DNA of 5,800 nucleotides, from contig CATPBD010000124.1 in assembly GCA_955652265.1 (NCBI GenBank), positions 1 to 5,800 on the forward strand, written 5' to 3'. A program made the position numbers and the translations under genes. Positions within the stretch are counted from its first letter, which is position 1; every line of letters begins with the position of its first letter. The DNA is from an uncultured Gemmatimonadaceae bacterium. GTDB taxonomy: Bacteria; Gemmatimonadota; Gemmatimonadetes; Gemmatimonadales; Gemmatimonadaceae. Below, piece by piece: positions 1 to 5,800 of the stretch. The notes beneath the pieces were generated by a model. That model searched no databases and had not been told where the DNA came from. It saw only the letters and a list, made by a program, of their open reading frames with translations.

Positions 1-861
1 ACTGGTGGCCGTACAACGTTGCCCCGTCGTGCCAAAACCGCCCCAGAGTGCCCCTTCGAGGGCGAGATCGAGGTCGGCATCGTCCATCACGATCTGGGCG
101 TTCTTCCCACCCATCTCCAGCGACAGCCGCTTGTGGAGGCGTCCGCACGTTTCGCCGACGAGGCGTCCGGTTTCCGTCGAGCCGGTGAACGAGATTAGCG
201 GAACCCCCGGGTGCTCGACCATGGCGGCCCCTACCTGCTCTCCGCGGCCATGCACGAGTTGGATTACCTCCGCTGGAAGTCCCGCCTCCAGAAGGATCTC
301 AACCAGAAGTGTTCCGGTGTGGGGTACGTCCTCAGCGGGCTTGAATATCACTGCATTACCGCAGACGAGGGCAGGAAACATCTTCCACGTAGGGATGGCC
401 ATCGGAAAGTTGAACGGGCAGATCAGGCCGGCGATACCGATCGGACGGCGGTAGCTCATCGCCCATTTGTTCCGTAGCTCGCTCGGCACCGTCTTGCCGA
501 AGAGGCGGCGCCCTTCGCTCGCCGCGTAGTACGCGGTGTCGATTCCCTCCTGTACATCGCCACGGGTTTCGGTGAGTGGCTTGCCCATCTCGCGCGTCAT
601 CGCGTCGGCGATCTCTTCCTTGCGCTTGGTCATGATGTCGCCGACGACGCGGAGTATGTCGCCGCGGCCCGGTGCCGGCGTACGGCGCCATCCGGCGAAG
701 CCACGCGTCGCGCTCTCGACCGCTCGATCCACGTCCCGCCGGTCCGACAACGGGAACTTCCCGATCACGTCGTCGCGATCAGCGGGATTCCGATTGTCGA
801 AGTATTCGCCCGACTCCGGGCTCACCCATTTTCCGGCAATGAAGTTGTTGAACTTTTTCAT
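1..861 (-). CDS. Aldehyde dehydrogenase family protein, NAD(P)+-dependent (5' part; C-terminus outside window)
   Basis: This is the first 287 codons of an aldehyde dehydrogenase, a cytoplasmic enzyme that oxidises an aldehyde to the carboxylic acid with NAD(P)+. The frame is open from ATG at 861 to the window edge, and the family is usually about 480-510 residues, so roughly 200 are missing. Visible landmarks are an N-terminus reading MKKFNNFIAGKWV, the CPFNFP motif with catalytic Asn151, the cofactor-binding FKPAED motif (Lys174, Glu177), the FTGST nucleotide-binding turn, LEMGGKN with general base Glu249, and GQRCTAT with nucleophile Cys283. All key residues present are intact. The overall style (NPADRDDVIG, TREMGKPLTETRGDVQE, FGTTGQRCTATS) resembles the group often labelled alpha-ketoglutarate-semialdehyde or ALDH7-like dehydrogenases, but the substrate cannot be told from sequence alone. 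The start is supported by the family-typical N-terminus; the ribosome binding site is weak. It lies 71 nt downstream of the regulator gene on the same strand. Confidence 0.95.
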   Translation of the reverse strand, partial: MKKFNNFIAGKWVSPESGEYFDNRNPADRDDVIGKFPLSDRRDVDRAVESATRGFAGWRRTPAPGRGDILRVVGDIMTKRKEEIADAMTREMGKPLTETRGDVQEGIDTAYYAASEGRRLFGKTVPSELRNKWAMSYRRPIGIAGLICPFNFPMAIPTWKMFPALVCGNAVIFKPAEDVPHTGTLLVEILLEAGLPAEVIQLVHGRGEQVGAAMVEHPGVPLISFTGSTETGRLVGETCGRLHKRLSLEMGGKNAQIVMDDADLDLALEGALWGGFGTTGQRCTATS

Positions 862-932
862 CTCGATCCGTCGTTGTTTGTATCTCGCGAAGCGGTCAGC
901 TGTGCTCTCGCGATAGGGAATAGCGCACGAGG
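862..932. other. 71-nt spacer between regulator and aldehyde dehydrogenase genes
   Basis: This spacer is the leader of the dehydrogenase gene. It contains one copy of a 33-bp direct repeat (898-930) whose other copy is the 3' end of the regulator gene. It also has TCGCGA palindromes at 885-890 and 908-913. I see no clear -35/-10 pair, no sigma-54 GG-N10-GC element and no stem-loop followed by a T-run, so neither a promoter nor a terminator is called here. Confidence 0.6.
898..930 (-). repeat. 33-bp direct repeat, non-coding copy
   Basis: This copy matches 935-967 at 30 of 33 positions in the same orientation, with a 37-nt offset. Read on the minus strand it still spells RYSLSREHS followed by TGA (stop at 898-896), exactly the last nine residues of the regulator. 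It sits in a different frame and after the regulator's own TAG, so it should not be translated as part of that protein. The differences from the coding copy are two third-position changes that keep the amino acid (Leu, Arg) and one Glu to Val change. The likely origin is a tandem duplication of the gene end. Confidence 0.9.
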
Positions 933-2300
933 CTAGCTGTGCTCGCGCGAAAGGGAATAGCGCTCGATCTTCTTGTAAAGGTTCGACCTCGGCATCTCCA
1001 CAGCGCGGGCGGTCTCGGACACGTTCCAGTCGAACTCGCGAAGCTTGTTGAGCAGGAAAGCGCGCTCCGCCGCATCCTTGAACTCCTCGAAGGTGCGGCA
1101 CTGCGTGAGAGTGGCGAGTCCGGCGTCGTCGAGCGCGCGTTGGCCCGCGAGCCGGTCGATGTCCCGGGCCGCGATCTGGCTGTCCGGCGCGAGAATCAGC
1201 AGCCGCTCCACAGTGTTGCGGAGCTCGCGGACGTTTCCGGGCCAGTCGAGGGCGCTAAGCCGCTCGAGCGCGTCCGGGGTGAAGGTGCGCGGCGGAATCC
1301 CCTCGCGCGCCGAGAGCGTCGCCGCGAAATACTGCACCAGCGTCGGAATGTCGTCGCGCCGCTCGCGAATCGGTGGGACGTGAATCGGCACCACGTTGAG
1401 TCGGTAGTACAGATCTTCGCGGAATTTCCCCGTCGCAATCTCGTTCTCGAGCGTTTTGTTCGTCGCCGCGATCACGCGCACATCGACCGAGACCGGCTTT
1501 GCTCCGCCTATTCGGGTGATGACGTTATCCTGGAGCACGCGGAGCACCTTTGCCTGCGCGGCGAGGCTCATGTCTCCAATCTCGTCGAGAAAGAGCGTGC
1601 CCTTATTTGCTTGCTCGAACTTTCCAGCTCGGTCGGAAATGGCTCCCGTGAATGAGCCCTTCATGTGCCCGAAAAGCTCGCTCTCGATCAGCTCGCCCGG
1701 GATTGCGGCGCAGTTCACCTCGACGAACGGCTTGGCCGCGCGCGGCGACATTCGATGCAGCGCGCGAGCAACCAGCTCCTTACCTGTCCCGTTGTCCCCG
1801 GTGATCAGGACTCGCGCGGGAGTCGCCGCGACTTTCTCGATCTTCTCCATCAGCGCGCGCATCACTGGTGTCTTGCCGACGATCTCGAACGGCGCGTCGA
1901 TCGACCCGCGAAGCCTCGCGTTTTCTTCCTGCAGATCCAGATGCGAGAGTGCATTCCTCAACATCACGAGGATGCGGTCGGTGTCGAGCGGCTTTTCGAG
2001 GATCTCGTAAGCGCCGAGCTGCGTGGCCTCGACGGCGGTGCGGATCGTCGCGTGTCCGCTGATCATTACCACGGTAGCCGCTGGATCGAGCTCGCGAATC
2101 TTTTTGAGCGCCTCCATGCCGTCCATGCCGGCCATCTTCACATCGAGAAAGACAAGATGCGGCCGCCATTTCTGGTATTCGGCTATGCCGTCGGTCGCGT
2201 TCGCAAGCGTATGGACTTCGTACCCCTCGAACTCGAGAAGTTGACCCAGCGCCGCACGGACTCCCTGCTCATCGTCGATGACGAGAATCCTTCGACTCAC
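933..2300 (-). CDS. NtrC-family sigma-54-dependent response regulator (receiver, AAA+, Fis-type HTH), NtrX-like
   Basis: This is a complete 455-residue two-component regulator expected to activate sigma-54 promoters after phosphorylation. The receiver domain (about 4-120) has the acidic pair Asp9/Asp10, phospho-acceptor Asp53, Ser81 and Lys103. The AAA+ domain (about 139-365) has Walker A GDNGTGKE (168-175), the sigma-54 contact loop GSFTGA (215-220), Walker B with LFLDEIGD (236-243), AATN sensor I (278-281), the FREDLYYRLN arginine-finger region (293-302) and WPGNVREL sensor II (353-360). A Fis-type helix-turn-helix fills the last 30 or so residues (NVSETARAVEMPRSNLYKKI). Length and the C-terminal helix style are close to NtrX, but orthology is not shown. 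Departures from consensus are GHMKGSFTGA, where GHEKGAFTGA is usual. The start is GTG at 2300 because the receiver begins immediately after it; it overlaps the upstream stop in a GTGA arrangement, suggesting translational coupling. No partner kinase is visible. Confidence 0.96.
   Translation of the reverse strand: MSRRILVIDDEQGVRAALGQLLEFEGYEVHTLANATDGIAEYQKWRPHLVFLDVKMAGMDGMEALKKIRELDPAATVVMISGHATIRTAVEATQLGAYEILEKPLDTDRILVMLRNALSHLDLQEENARLRGSIDAPFEIVGKTPVMRALMEKIEKVAATPARVLITGDNGTGKELVARALHRMSPRAAKPFVEVNCAAIPGELIESELFGHMKGSFTGAISDRAGKFEQANKGTLFLDEIGDMSLAAQAKVLRVLQDNVITRIGGAKPVSVDVRVIAATNKTLENEIATGKFREDLYYRLNVVPIHVPPIRERRDDIPTLVQYFAATLSAREGIPPRTFTPDALERLSALDWPGNVRELRNTVERLLILAPDSQIAARDIDRLAGQRALDDAGLATLTQCRTFEEFKDAAERAFLLNKLREFDWNVSETARAVEMPRSNLYKKIERYSLSREHS
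935..967 (-). repeat. 33-bp direct repeat, coding copy at the 3' end of the regulator gene
   Basis: This copy encodes the last ten residues of the response regulator, and its low-coordinate end is the last base of the TAG stop complement (935). Its partner lies at 898-930, separated by 4 nt. It contains an 8-bp TCGCGCGA palindrome at 943-950, where the partner has TCGCGA. Confidence 0.9.
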
Positions 2301-2965
2301 TGTACACTCTTGTAGAGCGTGATCTTTCCGTTGGCGATGCGCACATCCGAAATGTAAGAGGGCATTACCATAGGTAGGCCGTTCTGAGAGATTCCTGCTA
2401 CCTTCTTCCCCCGCTTCATCTGCGTAATCAACCGGGGAATGAGAGCTTGCGGCACCTGAAGGCGACCGAGCTTCAATTCCTGCACGGTGAACTCAGCCAG
2501 CCCCGGCTTCAGCATCTGGATTGTCCCGCCAAGGAGCACGCTGTCCCGGGAGCCGAGTAGCATGCCCAGTGTCCCAAGCTGGCTGGCACCGCCAAAGTCC
2601 TTGAGGTCGACCTCCGAGTGCACGTAGAGTCGATCGCCCATTATGGCGGCCTGAGCGTTCCGAGCTGATGGCGGAAGGTTTTTTGCTACGACCAGAAAGA
2701 TGTAAGACGCGGCTTCCCCAGGCGTAAGATTCGCGAAGACCGGTCCTGAGCGCCGAGCCAGCGCCTCTACGGCAGCGCGACCATGCTCGGCGTCGGCAGT
2801 AGTAATAGGCTCCCATCCAGTATTGGAGGCGCCGGTGGTCCCCGCGGCGGTCGGAGCATTCTTGATAGACGCGGCAGGCTGTTCGACGCGCGCGTACCAG
2901 TACCAGAGCGCGGCGAGCGCGATGATGATGACCAGGCAGCCTGCCCTGCGGAAGCAACCTTTCAT
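2297..2965 (-). CDS. Conserved-looking membrane-anchored protein of unknown function
   Basis: I do not recognise this 222-residue protein. It begins with MKGCFRR, followed by a hydrophobic stretch at about 8-25 (AGCLVIIIALAALWYWYA), so it is probably a single-pass inner-membrane protein or carries an uncleaved signal, with the rest outside the cytoplasm. A low-complexity Ala/Thr/Gly/Ser linker follows at about 30-50. The remainder alternates polar and hydrophobic residues, starting with a helix-like LTPGEAASYIF and ending in strand-like segments (SDVRIANGKITLYKSV). That general layout recalls YpmS/DUF2140-type or other lipid-binding-fold proteins, but this is only a resemblance in style. ATG at 2965 is chosen because it puts the membrane segment at the N-terminus; a GTG at 3010 would add 15 residues and leave only 12 nt after the receptor gene. 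Neither start has a good ribosome binding site. Its stop overlaps the regulator start by 4 nt, so the two are probably made together. Confidence 0.85.
   Translation of the reverse strand: MKGCFRRAGCLVIIIALAALWYWYARVEQPAASIKNAPTAAGTTGASNTGWEPITTADAEHGRAAVEALARRSGPVFANLTPGEAASYIFLVVAKNLPPSARNAQAAIMGDRLYVHSEVDLKDFGGASQLGTLGMLLGSRDSVLLGGTIQMLKPGLAEFTVQELKLGRLQVPQALIPRLITQMKRGKKVAGISQNGLPMVMPSYISDVRIANGKITLYKSVQ
2307..2311 (-). promoter_or_regulatory. Possible ribosome binding site of the response regulator gene
   Basis: On the minus strand AAGAG lies 6 nt before the GTG start at 2300, inside the end of the preceding gene. It is a short Shine-Dalgarno match, but together with the GTGA stop/start overlap it supports this start. 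Confidence 0.4.
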
Positions 2966-3022
2966 GTCGTGATCGGCCAGGGTTGGAAAGGATGCAGAAT
3001 ACCCTCGCACGACCCGCGCACG

Positions 3023-5800
3023 CTAGCCGGGTCCGCCTCCGCGATCACCCCGTCCGCCTCCCTCTCCATCTCCCCGTCTCAAGCCCGGCGTCTTGATGCT
3101 GTCGGGCACCTTGGCCCACTGCGCCGGCGTAAGAATAGCCTTGGCCTCGTTGATCGCCTGTGTTGCGAGTTTCCGCCCCTCCGCCATCGATGGCTGCAAT
3201 TTGGCGAAGACGGTCATTGGATCCGGATTCTTGACCGTGGTGTCAGCGAGCATGTTCGCGACTCTGTCGATCAGAGAGTCAGCTTTCACCTTGAATGCAT
3301 CGCCCGACGACTGAAGTTTCGCGATCTGATCGGGGGTGAGCTCGAGCTTGGCGGAGTCGTTGACCGTAATGATGTCGAGGAACGCGTTCGGAACGAGCCG
3401 CGTCATCCTCGCCTTGAGCGCATCCGCGCTGAGGCGTCCGCGACCACCGCCAAGCACGTTGTTGAATTGCTGGCGTGCGGGATCCGTCCCGAGCGCAAGG
3501 CGTCCCTGAATCGCAATCTGGAACGGGACACGAAATGCGTTCCGCGTTCCGTTGGTGACGCCGAAGTGCTCGTTGACCTGATACTTGTAAGTATTGGTCG
3601 TTGGATCGAATCCACGCACATAAAGAAGAGTGCGGTCGGGGAACGATGGTTGCCCCCAGCCATGCAAATTGTTGCTGCCGTGTAGCAGCTGATCGAGGCC
3701 AGTTAGAGTGTTCAACGCGATCACCGAGATGGTGAGCCGTCGATCGAGGCCAAACGACGCGGGCCGGATATTCGCTTGAAGATCGAGCGACGGCGACCAC
3801 GGGCTCGAGCAGCTGCTGCGCGATGCGACTCTGTTCATCTGGCTGAGAAGACAATCGCGGGCGCGCGGAGAGGTGCTGGCGAGCAAGCGCGTCATTCCGT
3901 TCGCAACCGCCGTGTCGCCTCGCGCCGCGGCGGCCGCGGGGTCGAACACAAATGCCCGGTCGTTGTTGCTGCGCCCATCAGCATTGATGTCCCCGCCTAC
4001 CAGGGGCGAGTAATAGCTCCCGGAAGTGGCGCGGCCGATTGCAGTGAGCTCGAGCACGGGCCAGATCGGATACGTAACGGTGGCGAGCAGCGCATGACGG
4101 CGCGCGTTATCGCTTCGACCCCACTCCGAAAGGTTCGGATTGCCGGCAGTGGACCCCGGTGTTCCTCCGAACCCTTGCACGGTTCCCTGCGCGAAGCCCT
4201 GCGACTGGTCGAAGGAGCTCGTCAGCGTGTACGACGCGTTTAGAAGAATCCCCTTTGTCGTTATGCCGCTCAAGCCGAGCGTGAGCTGCTTGGTATCGGA
4301 TCGCAGGTTCGACTCGATCTGACTGACGACGCCGAACTGCGGATAAAGTCGGGAGCCCAGCACCGACACCGCTCCGGTTCCGGGCACGATTGCGTTTGCC
4401 GGTGCGTAAACCGGTCGATTGTTCTCGTTCGCGAGCGTGAACTTGGGAATGGTGTCGAGATTGATATCGGTCTGGCCCGTTTGCTCTATCCCGCGCGCGT
4501 ATCCCGCGTCGATCGAAAAAGAGTAGCGGTCCCAGAATCGACGAGTCAGACCGAACGAGCCGCGCCACGCCCGAGGCGCCTGAAAGCTGGGGTCGAATAC
4601 TGTCACGTTGCGGCGCTGGTTCGCGAAGATCGGTGTCCCACCGTTGCACGATGTCGGAATGGTCGATGGGTCGGCGAGATATGCGGCCCAATCAGGCGTC
4701 GGAGCAGCTGTCCCCACGCACGTGAGCAATGACTGGCCGTTGTTGAGTCCGGTTGCGTTGAGTGCCGTTGCGAACAGCTGGGCAGGTGCAGTCCCGCGGA
4801 ATTCGCCGAATCCGCCGCGCAATGTGAGTGGTGGCGGTCCGAATTGCGATTCCCCCACGAACAGGCTGAAGCCTGCTCGTGGACTCACGTGCACTTCAGA
4901 GGGAAGGTTATCGGTACGCCGCCCGAAGGTCGTCTCGACGTCGGGATTGTAATCGGGCTTGTCCGGATAGCGCGATCCTTCCGTGCGCAGTCCATATGTC
5001 ACCTGGAACTGCGGCTTCACCCGCCACGAGTCACCGAGATACACCGCCGCGTTGTTCGTCGCTGACTGCTGGTCGCGAGCGAACAGCGTGCGGGTGAACT
5101 GTGTTGGCTGGCCCGCCTCGAAATCGGCAAGCGAGTTGAATGTGAACGTGCCGAATCGGTTTGGAATGAAGCCGACCGAGCTCCGCTGCTGGTTGAGAAG
5201 TCCACCCAGTTTGAATCTGTGTCCGCCGGCTGTCGTGAGGCGTGAGATCTCGTCGGTCATCTCGAGGAGACTCGCCTTGGTTTCCTGCGGCAGCGAAGGA
5301 TTACCGCCGAACTGCAGCGTTGAGATCGCGTTCGTTCCGTCGGCCAATACCGACGAAACGATGACCCGTCCGTCGGGAACGGACAGATAACCCTCGGTAT
5401 TCCGGTTGTCGACCGACTTGTAGCCCCGCAGCTCGTTGATGAACATGCCCACGTGTGAAGTGAGCGTCATCATGCCGCCTCCACCCGAGCTTTTGAGATC
5501 GCCGCCGGAGTGCGGCAGTGCGAGCGCGTTAAGACGGGAGCCGAGCTGGGTGTTGCCGCGCCAATCGCCACGCAGCATCAGCGAATGGTCTTCGGCAAGG
5601 TTGTAATCGACGCGGACTAGTGCGGACGTGTTGTTATTGAGGCGCTGGTCTGGTGCGAGCGGAGATGTGAGTGGCAGGCCGAAGTTCTGGACGATATTCA
5701 GAAAGCGAGTGACGGAATCGGGGTTGGTTCCGAGCCGCTGCAGCGTGAGAGGATCGGCCGCGAGAAGCGAGAGCAGCGGATCAGTGCGGTGTGAAAAGCT
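3023..5800 (-). CDS. Oar-like TonB-dependent outer-membrane receptor with C-terminal LTPxQ (Spy/CpxP-like) tail; 5' end outside window
   Basis: The last 925 codons of a large outer-membrane protein are present. The frame stays open to the window edge, so ATG at 5578 is internal; a signal peptide, carboxypeptidase-regulatory-like domain and plug would be expected upstream. Residues here count from the edge. From about residue 60 to 771 the sequence has the alternating aromatic strands and Asn/Gly/Ser/Thr-rich loops of a beta-barrel. It includes family-typical segments such as VRVDYNLAEDHSLMLRGDW, a DINADGRSNND metal-binding-like loop (604-614), a loop Cys pair in LLTC..TSCNGG and a second pair in RDCLLSQMNRVASRSSC. 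The last barrel strand seems to be FQIAIQGRLALG. About 150 residues follow, mostly helical in character, with LTPDQ (821-825) and LTPAQ (890-894), then a Gly/Arg-rich end. Receptors of this type are thought to import or bind large substrates using TonB; the ligand is unknown. The gene heads a probable operon with the next two genes. Confidence 0.9.
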   Translation of the reverse strand, partial: SFSHRTDPLLSLLAADPLTLQRLGTNPDSVTRFLNIVQNFGLPLTSPLAPDQRLNNNTSALVRVDYNLAEDHSLMLRGDWRGNTQLGSRLNALALPHSGGDLKSSGGGGMMTLTSHVGMFINELRGYKSVDNRNTEGYLSVPDGRVIVSSVLADGTNAISTLQFGGNPSLPQETKASLLEMTDEISRLTTAGGHRFKLGGLLNQQRSSVGFIPNRFGTFTFNSLADFEAGQPTQFTRTLFARDQQSATNNAAVYLGDSWRVKPQFQVTYGLRTEGSRYPDKPDYNPDVETTFGRRTDNLPSEVHVSPRAGFSLFVGESQFGPPPLTLRGGFGEFRGTAPAQLFATALNATGLNNGQSLLTCVGTAAPTPDWAAYLADPSTIPTSCNGGTPIFANQRRNVTVFDPSFQAPRAWRGSFGLTRRFWDRYSFSIDAGYARGIEQTGQTDINLDTIPKFTLANENNRPVYAPANAIVPGTGAVSVLGSRLYPQFGVVSQIESNLRSDTKQLTLGLSGITTKGILLNASYTLTSSFDQSQGFAQGTVQGFGGTPGSTAGNPNLSEWGRSDNARRHALLATVTYPIWPVLELTAIGRATSGSYYSPLVGGDINADGRSNNDRAFVFDPAAAAARGDTAVANGMTRLLASTSPRARDCLLSQMNRVASRSSCSSPWSPSLDLQANIRPASFGLDRRLTISVIALNTLTGLDQLLHGSNNLHGWGQPSFPDRTLLYVRGFDPTTNTYKYQVNEHFGVTNGTRNAFRVPFQIAIQGRLALGTDPARQQFNNVLGGGRGRLSADALKARMTRLVPNAFLDIITVNDSAKLELTPDQIAKLQSSGDAFKVKADSLIDRVANMLADTTVKNPDPMTVFAKLQPSMAEGRKLATQAINEAKAILTPAQWAKVPDSIKTPGLRRGDGEGGGRGDRGGGPG
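3077..3343 (-). other. LTPxQ-repeat domain at the C-terminus of the receptor (Spy/CpxP-like)
   Basis: This part of the receptor gene encodes two LTPxQ motifs about 69 residues apart, separated by charged, helix-prone sequence (for example ADSLIDRVANMLAD and MAEGRKLATQAINEAKAI). In Spy and CpxP, periplasmic chaperone or stress-sensing proteins, paired LTxxQ motifs flank a helical hairpin. The match here is by motif and spacing only. If real, the domain would hang into the periplasm beneath the barrel. Confidence 0.55.
3956..3991 (-). other. EF-hand-like calcium-binding loop within the receptor
   Basis: The encoded DINADGRSNND (residues 604-614 from the window edge) places Asp, Asn, Asp and Gly at positions 1, 3, 5 and 6, as in calcium-binding DxDxDG loops. 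Similar DxNxDG segments are usual in Oar-like receptors, so this is probably a conserved structural metal site in an outer loop. Confidence 0.5.

Noticed and set aside
862..932. Promoter or terminator between the regulator and dehydrogenase genes
   Set aside because: No sigma-70 or sigma-54 elements at acceptable spacing and no stem-loop with a T-run were found.
898..967. CRISPR-like repeat pair
   Set aside because: There are only two copies, spaced 4 nt apart, and one is the coding end of a gene.
939..1655. A 238-codon open frame on the plus strand
   Set aside because: It lies entirely antisense to the well-supported response regulator, is rich in Arg/Glu/Leu as expected for a GC-rich shadow frame, and shows no recognisable domain.
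1665..2315. A 216-codon open frame on the plus strand opposite the receiver and AAA+ region
   Set aside because: The opposite strand encodes unmistakable receiver and Walker motifs; this frame has none.
2783..3685. A 300-codon open frame on the plus strand
   Set aside because: It runs antisense across the membrane-anchored protein gene and the end of the receptor gene, has no domain signal, and is Arg-rich as shadow frames are.
5576..5578. ATG at 5578 as the start of the receptor gene
   Set aside because: The frame stays open to the window edge with barrel-like sequence upstream (for example VRVDYNLAEDHS), and no signal peptide follows this ATG.

Overview
The window looks like bacterial chromosome, GC-rich (roughly 60% by eye), with tightly packed genes that all run on the minus strand. 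The outer-membrane receptor resembles the Oar-like TonB-dependent receptors common in Gemmatimonadota and related soil phyla, and the regulator and aldehyde dehydrogenase also fit that kind of organism. This placement is an inference from protein style, not a proven assignment.

In transcription order (high to low coordinates) there are four genes. (1) 5800-3023 is the 3' part of a large Oar-like outer-membrane beta-barrel receptor. After the barrel it carries an extra tail with two LTPxQ motifs, as in Spy/CpxP periplasmic proteins, and ends in a Gly/Arg-rich stretch. (2) 2965-2297 (or from a GTG at 3010) encodes an unrecognised protein with one N-terminal membrane anchor. (3) 2300-933 is a complete NtrC-family response regulator (receiver, sigma-54 AAA+ ATPase, Fis-type helix-turn-helix). 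It starts at a GTG that overlaps the previous stop codon by 4 nt. (4) 861-1 is the 5' part of an aldehyde dehydrogenase gene, cut by the window edge just after the catalytic cysteine.

Genes 1-3 are separated by at most 57 nt or overlap, so they are probably one operon. It would link an envelope receptor and a membrane-anchored protein to a sigma-54 activator. No histidine kinase is visible. The dehydrogenase follows after 71 nt and may be read through from the operon or have its own promoter; no convincing promoter or terminator was seen.

The two most notable observations are a 33-bp near-perfect direct repeat that duplicates the 3' end of the regulator gene, including its last nine codons, into the gap before the dehydrogenase, and the Spy/CpxP-like tail on the receptor. 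No RNA gene, mobile element or CRISPR array was seen, and no gap between genes exceeds 71 nt.
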